From the NCBI GenBank assembly GCA_037179385.1, contig CM074193.1, positions 2,547,931-2,611,930 on the forward strand: DNA of 64,000 bases, given 5' to 3'. The translations under genes and the position numbers were made by a program. The notes beneath the pieces were generated by a model, which was not told the DNA's origin, did no database searches, and saw only the letters and a list, made by a program, of their open reading frames with translations. Below are positions 26,601-37,263 of the stretch, in pieces. The first letter of the stretch is position 1. The number at the start of each line of letters is the position of its first letter. The DNA comes from Holothuria scabra. Lineage: Eukaryota; Echinodermata; Holothuroidea; Aspidochirotida; Holothuriidae.

Positions 26601-27027
26601 GCAAGTAGAGCTGTGTAATAGATACTAAAATTACTGAAGGATAAGAAATAAGATGAAGGACATTATGGTTTGTACACAGCAGACACTTGGGCACTAGCTA
26701 GCAACTACTCCCAAGACTAGCAAAAGTCAAAACAATGTTACTGGAAACTTGTCTCATGAAGGTTTTTGCCTTGAGGCTGTTCATTTCAGCTAATAGACCA
26801 TGAAAGATTATGAAAATGGCCATAAATTACCACTTCTCTTTGGTTTATCATGTAGCCTGGAAGGAAATGTATTGCCATCAATAATATGACACCTGCACAA
26901 CAAATTTCAAAAAAATCCACGGGCAATTACACAAGCTGAAACCTTTTGAAAAGAGAGACAGACATTTTCTCCTCTTCTTTCAAAATATGGTGAGACATCT
27001 TGTTAAGGACAATAGTACACCACGTAT
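20641..27027. other. non-coding sequence between the THAP gene and the retrotransposon
   Basis: No gene recognised. A few short frames (such as 24760-24981) are preserved in both copies, but only because the copies are nearly identical. It contains an interspersed repeat at 26041-26430, C-, G- and T-rich runs near 24515, 25063 and 25533, and probably the THAP gene 3' UTR, whose end cannot be placed. Confidence 0.5.
26041..26430 (+). repeat. interspersed repeat (family D), long copy
   Basis: Its two outer parts match 42943-43135 in reverse orientation: TACCCTCGTCAGGAACTGTT, then CAGTACTAATTA and CATTTGAAAATGACCATG near the left; GTACTATAATTGGGGACC, then CCCTAAAAACTGG and AGATCTCCTTAAAGGCTAAT at the right. 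About 180 bp of interior (26150-26335) is missing from the other copy. It has no coding capacity. It also lies inside the 14.9-kb duplication, so it recurs at about 58621-59010. Confidence 0.7.
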
Positions 27028-28224
27028 TCACTGTGAGGTCGGACATGCCCTAAGAGAATTGGCAATAAATTCTGCGGACTTAGGGTGACTAATGACCCCC
27101 TCAATGAGACTTCTGGGAAGATCATTCCAATCCCAAATAGTCTTATGGATAAAACTATTTAAAACAATTTGTCCTAGCAGGGGGGGAAAGTAGTGCAAAG
27201 CATGCATATTACGAGTAATACGGGGTGGGTTTACAAAGGGCAGACGGAGGGATATTGACTTAGCCGTAGGTACCTTTGGCGAGGATTTGAAGCATACAAT
27301 GCCTGTGGCAATCACAAAGCATGCGAAGACCTGAGATCTTTCAAAAGGGCAGTCATTGATCCCACATCACTGAAGTTGTACTATAAACCGAGCAGACCTT
27401 CTTTGTACTCCCTCTAATTTATCTTGAAGTGAAACCTGATTTGGATCCCAAATGGAACAAGCATACTCTGATGAAGGTCTTATCAAACCTTTATAAGCTG
27501 CCAGTTTATTCCTTGAACAAAAAGAAAGGTTCCCCCGTAGTAGACCAAGGACCTTATTTCCTTTATTACAAATAGACTGTATGTGCTTGCTCCAATTGAG
27601 ATTCTTACTGTAGTAATGGTCACCCCCAAATACTTAATAGAGTCCACCCTCTTCAGATTAGCACCATGGAGAGTGTACATAAAAATTCTGGGGTGATGTT
27701 TCCTTGAAACAGACATAACACTGCACTTTGCCAGATGAAATCTCATGCCCCAGGTTTTTGCCCATTGGCCCAGGTGAGTAATGTCTCTCAGTAGAACACT
27801 GCACTCACTTTGATCTTCAATGGCTCTAACAAACACAATCATCAGCGAACAACCTAACTTCAGGAGAAGCAGCTTCAACAATATCACTTACATAAAACAG
27901 AAAGAGAACTGGACCTAGAACAGACCCCTGAGGAACACCAGAAAGAACTGGAGCAGGAGCAGATTTTGTACCATTTACAACAACAGATTGCGTAGCGATC
28001 AGAAAGGAAGTTCACCACCCAATTGACAATTTGTCTAGAGACCCCTAAAGAATATAACTTCGTCTTAAGGAGTTTGTGGGGGACAGTGTCGAAGGCCTTC
28101 TTGAAATCTAAAATAACGATGTCGACCTGTTTGTTTTTATCCAAGGCTGGAGCCCACTCATTAATAACAGACACCAACTGAGTATCACAACTGTGATAGT
28201 CATACTGTACTATCCCCTCTAGAG
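27028..28224 (-). pseudogene. decayed CR1/L2-type non-LTR reverse transcriptase, 5' truncated
   Basis: Minus-strand translation carries reverse-transcriptase hallmarks in order: HSCDTQLVSVINEW, VDIVILDFKKAFDTVPHKLL (motif A), SGV and PLFLF pieces around the SGVPQGSVLGP block, then FADD (motif C), the thumb region (HLAKCSVMSVS, KYLGVTI) and a C-terminal tail with WDWNDLPRSL. The reading frame breaks several times, including directly after FADD, where the frame runs into a stop in both copies, so that lesion predates the duplication. The endonuclease domain is missing; homology stops at a MITE boundary near 28228. The element cannot encode an active protein. It lies just downstream of the P2X7-like gene on the same strand. 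Confidence 0.88.
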
Positions 28225-28228
28225 TATA

Positions 28229-28489
28229 GGATCATTCCATGTCAAATCACCGGAGGCTGTTGCTGAGAAATTGGTCCGTGAAATTGACAAAAAAGCCGAA
28301 ATGCCATTTTGCCACTGATTTGCAAAATTTCAACAAATTTTAATTCTGTCAAAATATGAGAAATTTCGCTAAAATTTTCAGGATATGCTTTTTTCATCAC
28401 TGTCTACACATACAAATATTTTGGAAATTTTTTGAGTCAGTCGAGCAACAACTTTCTCAAAAATTAGGTGATTTGACATGGAATGACCC
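28229..28489. mobile_element. MITE with 23-bp inverted ends flanked by TATA
   Basis: The left end GGATCATTCCATGTCAAATC followed by ACC matches the reverse complement of the right end (GGGTCATTCCATGTCAAATC, then ACC) with one mismatch. Both sides are flanked by TATA (28225-28228 and 28490-28493), a plausible target-site duplication. The 261-bp element is non-coding and sits between the dead retrotransposon and the stop codon of the P2X7-like gene, so it may lie in that gene's 3' UTR. Confidence 0.88.
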
Positions 28490-28536
28490 TATAACATGAG
28501 CTCTACCCACACCTCATGGGTTAAGCCAAAAAATGT

Positions 28537-30509
28537 TCACACAGGCATGGCAGCAGCTAGGAGCTCATCAACATATGAAAATCCTGTGTAGGTACCATCA
28601 GGCTCCGGAAACTTTAGACGTATCTGGTATACAACGCAGGATGGTATTGGTGTCCTGTTTCCTTTCCCCAAGTGCCCGTGTCCCCACAGAGTAAACATTT
28701 TGTAGGCGATGAATCTGTATTGCCTGTGTATAAGAAAAAAACATGAAAAACAGTTAGGTTGGAGCCTAAATTATTCTGATTTGCAAGCGGTCCAACATTT
28801 GTGCCTAGCTGTTCCACTGGTGATGCGGCCGATGCTTGCAATTTTTAAAGTGACATTTTACATATATACATGCATGAAAACAGGTCTCAAGAAGACTCAT
28901 GAAGACTGAATGATAATGTTACTGTGGATCATGTCCAGGTGCCTGCTGTACAAACTGTGTTATCCAGCCAGTCTGGTTATGTTACAGCAGCCGTGTAATT
29001 TATTGTCTATGCAAAAGGCAGAGCTAGGTGTTAATGCACAGCCTATACTGTACATTAGACCTGCCAGTGGTTATTCAGCAGAATATAGGAACTATGAAAA
29101 TGTCTATTACCATCAATACAATGAAAATCCTGCTTTTTGAATGAGATGTGATAGGCCAGCTTGGTCCTAGACAAATTCCAGCCAACTCTATTCCAAGGCA
29201 ACTTAGTCCCAAGCCTACTCAGTCCTATCAGATGAGAAGTGGTTTTGGTAGCAAATTTCAGACATCTAAATGGTATGGAGAAAAATTCGTTTTTATATAA
29301 ATATATATGCAATTATCTTTTGGTCAAGGGAAACAGAAGATACAGATTTTATTGGAGGATTGAAGGTTAGGGTCTAATTTATCAAGTATTGGACCTCAGT
29401 TGGCTACACAAGCTGGCCAAACTGCTATGCAAAAGCAAAAATGTGTAGCTTTTTTGTGTGCATAACTATACATTTTTCAGACATTTTATACTAGGCCAAA
29501 GGAAGAAGTTCACAGAACTGCTATGCAAAATTTGAATACTAATTTACATTATTCCCTGAAGATCACTTTGGACTTTGATTCACTGCTAAGTCTGCTTTTT
29601 ATGTGGTTGTGTGATCATTCTGTACTAGTCTAGCATGCCTTGGCTGCCTCAGATTGGCGAGGTAAATTTTCTTTGACTCTTGAGTTATGTCCTCATTTTA
29701 TCAATTAGCCTAGGCTAGAGTCTATTGCTACTGTAGGCTAGGCCTAAAATAATTTCTGTCGATTAAAATCTTACTTTAAAGTTCCCCACAATAAACTCGA
29801 ATTGCTAGAATTGAATGTCAAATAAGCACAAAGAGAAGTGAGCATGAATTCAGTTTGGGTCCTAGTTGGCTTGGGAGCTACTTGACTGGATCCCGAGTTG
29901 GTTTGGGGCCGAATATGATCGAAAGCTGTAACGTTAGTGTATGCCGTACAAACAGTACTGTGTTGTACCTGTAAATTGTAACCGTAGTAAGCTAGGCTAT
30001 ACTATTTGTATCAGTTCTACGAAAATCGCTTGCATGAAAAACCAATAAAAGAAAGCCAACTCATCGACCCAATAAAAGAGACTGCAACTTTTCTGCTGCA
30101 TTATCGTCATATTTACCAACCTATTTTGCAAGTTTCTCGATGGCCGGTTGCCCTTTGTGTGCTGAACCAAATCCCATGTTGCCGACAGTACATCTTCATT
30201 CAGGCATACGCTGTCAAAGTTCTGATGAAGGGTTATGCAGCTTCCCATCACCTTGTCACCCAGTCTCCCTATTTCAGTGCAGCAAATACTCTCGACCCTC
30301 GTTTCCATTGCATGGCACAAACCACACTGACACCAGTCGGAGTTTCCCCTCCTTTCGGCTCCAACCTCTGGCTCATCGTCACTGGAACCGGCAGCCTGTT
30401 CGGTGCTATCTTTGGAGGTAGCCATCATCTGATTGTACTGTTCCTCCGACATACACGGTTCGAAGTCGTAACCATGAGGTCCTTCAAACTGTCCTGCATA
30501 TCCGGCCAT
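28537..30509 (-). CDS. P2X7 cytosolic (ballast)-domain protein, 2 exons
   Basis: Exon 1 is 30509-30121 and exon 2 is 28723-28537 (TGA). The intron is GT-AG (donor AATAG|GTTGGT, acceptor TACACAG|GCAATAC), phase 2, and gives 191 aa. Residues 13-18 are GYDFEP, followed by an acidic linker. Then comes a cysteine cluster, W59-C-Q-C-G-L-C65, C76-C77, C91, H95 and VCLN (C102). Across the intron it continues NRQYRFIAYKMFTLWGHGHL, PIPSCVVYQIR and FPEPDGTYTGF. This is the zinc-binding C-terminal domain of vertebrate P2X7 receptors, which also occurs without the channel in many invertebrate proteins. No transmembrane segment or P2X ectodomain is present. I chose the ATG at 30509 for its good context (GAAATGG); the frame is open further upstream to an acceptor-like CTTTTGCAG, so a 5' exon is possible. 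Both exons are intact. The gene converges with the THAP gene. Its role is unknown. Confidence 0.85.
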
Positions 30510-31392
30510 TTCTTGCTCGTCAACTGACTTTTGGTTAGGTGGAAGCGACTGCACTACAGAAACCCTGCAAAAGTTCCTTGATTTCTTTCCGAAATATATG
30601 AACCGTATGCAAAATGATCATTAACTCAATGAAGCAATGTTGTTGTAGGGTGTTCCAGTGTACACACTTTAGCTGTACGTCTACACTGTACTGTGTACAT
30701 GCACTGCATGCTGTATGTGTGTACTGGACTGCTACGCGATTTTGTTTTACAGACTTCGTTTTCGTTATTGGAACGCCAAAAGGGCTTAAAGGCATTTGCC
30801 GGTTCTACGTCATAATTTGTGTACCAGAATCGCCAAAACGCGATTAGGCTCGAACTGACAAACATTTTTCAAAGCTTGGTTTTGCCCATAAGGAAGCGTC
30901 TACATGCAAAATAGTTGGGATGAACGGAAAGACCGACAGTTAATACCGTATATAACGGTATATTAAGTTGTCACCGGAATATTCCTTTAAAAGCAATCCT
31001 GTAGCCAGTTGACCCTCGTGGTGTCCGCCGGCAACAGAAATCGTGACCATAAATATGTCCTTTCGTCTAGGGAACAGTCTTTCATCGGGGAGTTGTCTGC
31101 TCTCATATAGATATGGTTGCAAAGTCCTTTAGGCTGGAAGCTGACAAAGTTCACTGCCCCTACAGTCCAGCCTAATAGGCTGTCGTAGCTTATCTACTAT
31201 GCCGGTTTTCAATAACGGTAAAATTATGCTAACCAAATTCATGAAGCTAGCCTATGTGTGTTCAGTCTGTCTGGACTCTATTCATGTATATTGTATAGCA
31301 CGCTTGTATAAAATCTTCTGATTTACATTTCTTATACACGTTTCCATTTTTACCCGTTTGGTCAATGGTTCCCCGCAAGCTTAGGTATGTCC
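30510..31392. other. non-coding sequence upstream of the P2X7-like gene
   Basis: Probable 5' UTR and promoter side of the minus-strand gene, with no other gene recognised. It includes TGTA/GTAC-rich stretches at 30655-30730 and lies wholly inside the duplicated block. Confidence 0.45.
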
Positions 31393-31665
31393 TCTTGGGC
31401 GCGCTCTGTTGAACAGACTGTAGTTGTTCGTCTCCCAACTTGAAGTAGTGTAGTACTAAAAGATTGTCCTGTTTCTTTGATTGGCTATTGAGAGTCGTGT
31501 AACCATATTTTCAAATTTGAAGTTTACTAGTAGTAAATGCAAGGTTTACCTTAAAGTCCTAAAACATTATGAAAGATATTTAAAAAAAAAATAAGTAGAA
31601 AATTGTATGATTTAGCTGTTGTGTCTAAATAAGTGTGGGCGACTGTTCTTGCCCTTCTGTAGGAA
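31393..31665 (+). mobile_element. degenerate copy of the TTAA-flanked MITE family (family A)
   Basis: The words CCCAACTTGAAGTAGTGTAG, GTCCTGTTTCTTTGATTGGC, TATTGAGAGTCGTGTAAC, TTTTCAAATTTGAAG and the closing GGGCGACTGTTCTTGCC follow the order of the copies at 7215, 33063 and 37012. The ends are eroded. The second copy of the 14.9-kb block is cut by the window edge inside this element. Confidence 0.6.
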
Positions 31666-32424
31666 AAACAAAACCAACACCGATTTAGAATGATTTTTTT
31701 TTTTCATTTTAATATTGTGTTTTATTTTGAATCTTCCCAAGTGTTATAAATGATTGGATAAGTTACCTTGTCGACACAAAACCAGATTATACTGGTACAT
31801 ATTTTTACGTGCATAATGTGTCCAGCATATATTTTACACATAAGGGTATTGTTCCCAAACCTGCAAGAACTCTAGAAGTTTACTGAAGGACCGCATATTT
31901 TGCTATCCTGTAATTTGTAAATCACATATCCCGGTAGCAGGCTGCATGGCATACATCCCTTGTTCAGTCACATCTCTGAAAACTGAGGAACTGAGAAAAA
32001 CGGAGTCCGCTCCGCGGGGTCTCGTGGGCTAAGTGGACCGACTTACTAAAATATATTCTCTTTCAGAGCTCATATTGCGGTATAGTATACTTAACACGCT
32101 GAGATCAAGATTATATCCTGTAAAACAAGAGAAGATTTTTCTGATAAAATTAGATTGTCCGTATCGGGTTTATCCACTTTTTGTCACATCTTAAACCTTC
32201 CTGCTGGTAGACAGGTGATTAATGATTTAAATCCGATGCTGAGATATGGAAATAAGGAACTTTTTTATTTGTACCCAAAGTTGAACCCAAATGTAAAAGC
32301 ATGTAAACTAAATTACACTTATGTGCCAAAACCTCTCGCCCCCACCCCCACCAAAAAAAAAAACAAACAAACAAAAAAAAAAACACTACATTTGAATTAT
32401 CCTTTCGACTTTGAAATTCAGCTT
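31666..32424. other. intergenic, nothing recognised
   Basis: AT-rich non-coding sequence with an A-rich run at 32352-32385. An open frame at 32155-32514 runs through this simple sequence into the next MITE and is not credible as a gene. Confidence 0.5.
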
Positions 32425-32428
32425 TTAA

Positions 32429-32724
32429 AGGGCCAAACCTCTCACCCCAAACTACAGTTTGGGAACGGGAGTATCGAAATTCTCAATTGGCTCAGCGTTT
32501 TGATTGACAGCTAATTCAAACAATGCAGAGTACCAAAGCTTATATTACACAGCATGAACGGTACTGAGAGTGTTTTGATTATAAAATTGAGTTTTTCTAT
32601 ACTCACCTTGAAGCAATAAACTGAAATTGTAACTAGATGAGGATGACTTTCATACAATTGTGGGAGGGGCTTAAGAAAGAAGGTTAGGAGCATTGGTATT
32701 GTTTGGGGTGAGAGAACTGGGCCT
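32429..32724. mobile_element. MITE with TTAA flanks and AGGGCC/GGCCT ends (family B)
   Basis: TTAA occurs at 32425-32428 and 32725-32728. The left end AGGGCC, then CTCTCACCCCAAAC, is mirrored by the right end GTTTGGGGTGAGAG, then GGGCCT. The ends align over about 25 bp with a few mismatches. It is a 296-bp non-coding element. TTAA target sites with TTAAAGG ends are what I remember for T2/Kolobok-type MITEs. Confidence 0.85.
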
Positions 32725-32760
32725 TTAAAGGTCTCATGGGCAACCAATTCGCCGCACCAT

Positions 32761-32773
32761 GGGGGGGGGGGGG
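32761..32773. repeat. poly-G run
   Basis: A run of 13 G follows CCAT directly. Its length is likely uncertain in any assembly. Confidence 0.9.
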
Positions 32774-33062
32774 ATCTTTCATTTTAATTTATTGGAAGGT
32801 TTAAGATTGTTAGATCATGACATATCATCTTACGATGTATCCTTAAGATGTTGTTGAACTGAAAAAGGAAACATGTAAGACAAATGCTGAGAAAACACAG
32901 CGAAAATTAGATCCATACTAACTGGCTAATTGATAGTATTTTATCTTCATTTTTTATGTATTTCCTTTATTATTTTGTAACATTACATACAATTTTAACA
33001 ATGGGCCTGTTGATACCCTACAATGGCTCGAGTAGACTTACCACGCTGTTCACACAATTTAA

Positions 33063-33316
33063 AGGGCAGGAGCAGTCATCCCAAATTGAAGAAGTGTAGT
33101 AGACTGTCCACTTTCATGATTGGCTATTGGGAGTCATGTGACAATGTTTTTTTCTCTTCAGATGTGAAATTTACCAGAAATAACTGCTTGGATTACCTTG
33201 AATATGCAATATTAAAGTCATAAAATGTAATTAAAGATACTTTGAAGAGAAATAAGATGGAAAATGAGTTTTTCAGCATTTTCTTCAAAATACGTTTGGG
33301 GGACTGCTCTTTACCT
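33063..33316 (+). mobile_element. TTAA-flanked MITE, family A, best-preserved copy
   Basis: TTAA occurs at 33059-33062 and 33317-33320. The left end AGGGCAGGAGCAGTC and the reverse complement of the right end (AGGTAAAGAGCAGTCC) form a terminal inverted repeat of about 15 bp. The interior has no coding capacity. It is about 254 bp and shares order and sequence with 37012-37259 and, more weakly, with 7215 and 31393. Confidence 0.88.
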
Positions 33317-33462
33317 TTAAGCATTTTACTGAGCTTGAGGAAAGTAAAGTAAGACCATTAGGCTTCTCGGTGTACGTGTTTTGCTCGTGTTCCCATTTTA
33401 TTGACTGCTCGCTTTACAATAGGCCAATGTATGCATATAAGACCCAGGGCTGGAAAAAATGT

Positions 33463-33590
33463 AAATTTCCCTGCAAGCAGATCAAATTTCCCAGCAAGCA
33501 AATCAAAATTTCCCAAAGACTTCACTTGTTTACATACAAAAGTAGTCAAATTTCCCTCCAAATACCAAAATTTCCCTGCAATGACATTCC
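33463..33590. repeat. degenerate ~21-bp tandem repeat containing AAATTTCCC
   Basis: AAATTTCCC starts at 33463, 33484, 33506, 33548 and 33568, a spacing of about 21 bp with one degenerate unit skipped. Units read like AAATTTCCCAGCAAGCAAATC. The local open frames simply translate this minisatellite. Confidence 0.75.
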
Positions 33591-35306
33591 CAAATTGCTG
33601 GTTTTTTCCAGCACTGATAAGACCCTCCCTACTAATCTAAAATGGCTAGCTATGCAGATGCCGAATGGTTCATTTCACTCTATGTAAATCGCTTACAAGT
33701 TTGAAAGTCAATTTGCCTGTCAACATGATGTCTTGAACAGCCTGCATTGCAGCATTGCAATTGAATTGTCTCCTGGGTTGTCCAGTTTTAGAAGAATGGA
33801 AATATGAAAGAAAAAAATTATCATATATAGGACCATTGTGAACACGACGTTAAAGTAAATAGTACCAGTTGTATCGTTGGTTGACAAGATGATATAGCTA
33901 TGGAAAAGACAGTTTCGACAATTCAGGACGCTGGACCGATGAAAAGAAATTTTAAAAACCTTTCAACGTTTATTACAACAAACTCATGTACAGTAGGCCT
34001 AATTAAAGATTTAAGTTTCCATCTGCATGTGAAGTTTGATCACTTTTTTAAGGTCACGTTCTATCAGAACTGATATATTCATCGGGGAAAATATTCCCCC
34101 AAGGCTAGCTCTGAGTTCAGTTCATCAGCTTTATAAGGTCGTTGTTCAGTTTTTAGATTTCCAGTAAACGCGCATGAAATGATAATTACAAGGTTATATC
34201 GATTTGTCGTGAAACAGGTCGACTGCGACTTTTCTTTCCGCTTTGTGTACTTGTTTCCAAAGACTGCTGATTTGGTTTCTACTTCACCACCTATCAATGT
34301 TTAAATTCAAGATGATATCTCAACTACTATAATAGTTTAGCAATTGATCATGTGCACCGGTTCCACGATCTGTGGAGTGTGTCATGTCTGTGCACATAAT
34401 GCCTTTTTGCTTGTATGTGATGTCATTAAAAAAATGGAAATGAATTCGTAATTCGGTGTGTAGCAATCACCATAATAATCCTTCCAGCTCTCCGAGTGAG
34501 AGATTCTATTTTTTCCGTGTGGCTTCACACTTGGATTTCTACGGGGAATAAATAAGGCCACCACGAACTAGCCAAAGTGGTAACACCTCAGAATAAATTG
34601 AAAAGAAAATCGCAACAAGACCGCCCACCAAATTGGTCCCTAGTGAAAAATATAATGATGGTGTTTAAGATACTCCATAGGTACTCATTGATTATTTTAT
34701 ATTCTTTTCACCTGAATATGCTTGCATTAGACGGATGATTTCTCCTTTTTTCTTTTTTTCTTTTACAGTTTTAACACTGTTCGATTTATCCCCAAGATAC
34801 AAATTAAAGATTTCACTATGATTAGCGATGATGAGCAACGGCGTACCCTGACCTTGCCAGTCTTTTCTGTGCAATAATGATTGGACAGAGGAGATGCTAT
34901 TAAGCCCTCACGGCCTTGAACGTGGAAATTCGCGCGTGCGAGTTACCGCCACTCTCCAAGGTCGTAGACTAATTTCAATTGTTGACTGATTAACGAAACC
35001 AGGTCATGCTGGATCTGGACTTACAAACTGTGAATTGATGCGAACCTAAAAACACGTTTCTTTCTCTGCCAATATTTTCGTTTCTTCTTTTTCGTCTCTA
35101 TATTTTTACTTGTGAAGTCGAAATTTAAAAATTTATGGCATTTGTTAACTTCTTTTGCTGTTGCCTGCTGTATCCAAGTATCCATTGAAACACGCCGGAA
35201 GAGAAAAAACAACTTAATTGTTACAGCACCATCAAATGTAAATCGTAAAAATTGATTAAAGGAGGGGACTTCGACATTTCTTGTGTTATAGGTCTGCAGG
35301 GGTGGC
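33591..35306. other. intergenic, nothing recognised
   Basis: Non-coding AT-rich sequence. One TAGGCCTA lies near 33994. No protein family or RNA gene was recognised. Confidence 0.5.
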
Positions 35307-35398
35307 CGCACAGAAGCGTTGATAGTGCTACCAACACCAATAGCAGTGCGATTCAGTACTGCTATTGGTGCTGGTAGCGCTATCAACGCTTCTGTGCG
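35307..35398. repeat. near-perfect 41-bp inverted repeat (hairpin) with 10-nt loop
   Basis: Arms 35307-35347 and 35358-35398 are complementary at 39 of 41 positions; the loop is GCGATTCAGT. In a plus-strand RNA one difference would be a U-G wobble and the other an A-C mismatch. The left arm begins CGCACAGAAGCGTTGATAG. It could be a very short MITE, a miRNA-type precursor or a cruciform-forming foldback. No target duplication was identified. Confidence 0.9.
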
Positions 35399-37007
35399 AC
35401 TGCACTGGGCTATAGGCCTACACGTTATTAAGTCCATGAGCTATTACTTAGTAACTCCATGGTAAAACTCCCAAGCTCAAGGAGAAGTGGCGTATTCTTG
35501 AAATGAAAGAAACGCTGACTCGCCGAGGAAGAATAGGATAGAATAAATGTATGCCATGTTTATTTGGCGATTGTAAAAATAGTCCGCAGAGGTAATCTTA
35601 ATACCTCATTGTTGCAATTGTTACGCCGGAGAATGAGATGATAGTCTCAACTGTTATAAGCAATGCCTTTTTTTAGATGGTTGGCCATTGTGGAATACAA
35701 GAGATGAACTCATGCTTAATAACACAAAATCGATGATTTTGTCAGTCTCTCTTTCGGATTTATACGTGTAGGGTAAAGCGTAATAAAAACTTCACAAAGT
35801 TGACAAGCTAAAGAAATCCTTGAAAATCCAAAATTTATTGCTTTACATCTTGTGAGAAACTTCATACTCTTTGCCCTCCATTTCAAAGATGTTTTGAATC
35901 TAGCACTGTTTGTCTGTTATAATTAAGGTATGACACAGACGGTGAATTTAAACTTTATTTGCTTATATCAGGCATAGATGATATTATTCAGTTGTGTTAC
36001 TGAGTCTTACTTATGAAATTGCAACTTGCAAGTTGAATATTTAAATATTTGGTTCAGCTTCTTTGTAAGTTTTTCTTGACATTGATTGGTGGATAAGGGT
36101 TTATTACCTTTCAATAAGCCTCGTGGTTGTTTCTACTCGAATGATGCAACTCTGTCGGCGAGTTCAACTGAAACAAAATGTTAATTAATGTAGACGTTGC
36201 ACTTATGCGAAAGGTTTTTAAAACCTTGGCCCAAAATGATGTGTGTTCTTGCACAATAGCAAAATGATATATGTAAGTCTCGACCATCTTAGACCAACCC
36301 GTCAAGTAGGCCTAATACTGTAGTAACAGACTAACAGTGGTCCCTCCTATGGCAACTCAGGACTGTTATTATCACCTTGACTCTAATATGAGGTTGTTGC
36401 TATGGTAATTCTGCTGACGTTAGTTGCTGGGCCCTTCGTAATTCATGTTGCCACACCGCTGACTCTCCAATCACTGCTGACTAAAACACTTACCCAGAAA
36501 GATTTGTGCTCCTACTGATGTAGATATAGTCTGGACTGTTTATTTGAAAAACGCTACAAATCAAGGTACGACAATCTCAATCTCTAAATAGAGTTTGCAG
36601 TTTTTGCGAGGTCCAAGGTTAGAAAACCCTACTTCGTTAGAAAGGAATGCGTAGTGACTGTTTTTCATGGAGGAAATGTGTCTGTTCCTCCACAGAGAAT
36701 GATGGTCAACTTAATTTTCCAAATATGCTCCATCAGTGCAGCTTACTAGTGTTACCTCTTATCAGCAACAATAAAAATCAGGGGATCCTAGAGAAGGCGT
36801 TGAAAAAAAAAGAAAAAGAAAGAAAGACGTTGATGGCAAGGGTTCCGAGGAAAAGTAAACCATCTTTCGTTATCGGGTTTGTAGTTAGGGGAGTTAAACG
36901 ATTTGATAAGGATCGGATTTTTACATGTACAGTAGGCGAATTACTAAGACTGAATTACGGAGAACCTACCTCCGTCATCCAACCCTTGAGAATATTTTCA
37001 ACATGGT
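35399..37007. other. intergenic, nothing recognised
   Basis: Non-coding. The frame at 36647-37048 has a Lys-rich stretch but runs into the next MITE and shows no recognisable domain. TAGGCCTA lies near 35412 and 36307. Confidence 0.5.
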
Positions 37008-37011
37008 TTAA

Positions 37012-37259
37012 AGGGCAGGAGCAGTCACCCCAAATTGAAGAAGTGTAGTAGACTGTCCAGTTTCATGACTCGCTGTTGGGGTCATGTGAAATGTTTTTCT
37101 CTTCAAATGTGAAATTTGCCAGAAATAACTACTTGGTTTACCTGGAATATGCAATGGCAAAGTCATAAATGTTATTAAAGATACGTTGAAGGGAAATAAG
37201 ATAAAAAAAAGTTATTTAACTTACGTTATTTAGTTTTTTGGGGGCTGCTCTTTACCTTT
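37012..37259 (+). mobile_element. TTAA-flanked MITE, family A, second good copy
   Basis: TTAA occurs at 37008-37011 and 37260-37263. It starts AGGGCAGGAGCAGTCACCCC and ends GGGCTGCTCTTTACC. Interior words (GAAGAAGTGTAGTAGACTGT, GAAATTTGCCAGAAATAAC) match the copy at 33063 closely. It is non-coding. Confidence 0.87.
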
Positions 37260-37263
37260 TTAA

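Larger units (their letters stand above)
16553..31432. repeat. first copy of a ~14.88-kb near-identical duplication
   Basis: The sequence from intron 3 of the THAP gene to just past the P2X7-like gene recurs almost unchanged at 49117-64000. The alignment offset is +32564 at the start and +32568 at the window's end, so net indel change is only four bases over 14.9 kb. It contains THAP exons 4-8, a decayed retrotransposon, a TATA-flanked MITE and the P2X7-like gene. The right boundary is set by the end of the window and may lie further on. Confidence 0.97.

Noticed and set aside
28537..30509. Full P2X receptor channel gene
   Set aside because: Only the cytosolic cysteine-rich domain is present; no transmembrane helices or P2X ectodomain motifs were found on this strand nearby.
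30006..30527. Long plus-strand open frames over the P2X7-like gene
   Set aside because: They are antisense shadows of the minus-strand coding exon.
35297..35407. hAT-like element around the hairpin, because of CAGGGGTGG at the left and CACTG at the right
   Set aside because: Outside the 41-bp arms the ends do not match, and no 8-bp target duplication is present (TAGGTCTG versus GGCTATAG).
35021..35437. 138-codon minus-strand frame
   Set aside because: It spans the hairpin at 35307-35398, and its translation reflects the inverted repeat and AT-rich DNA rather than a protein family.
36647..37048. 133-codon plus-strand frame with a Lys-rich segment
   Set aside because: It runs into a MITE, has no recognisable domain, and lacks splice or promoter context.
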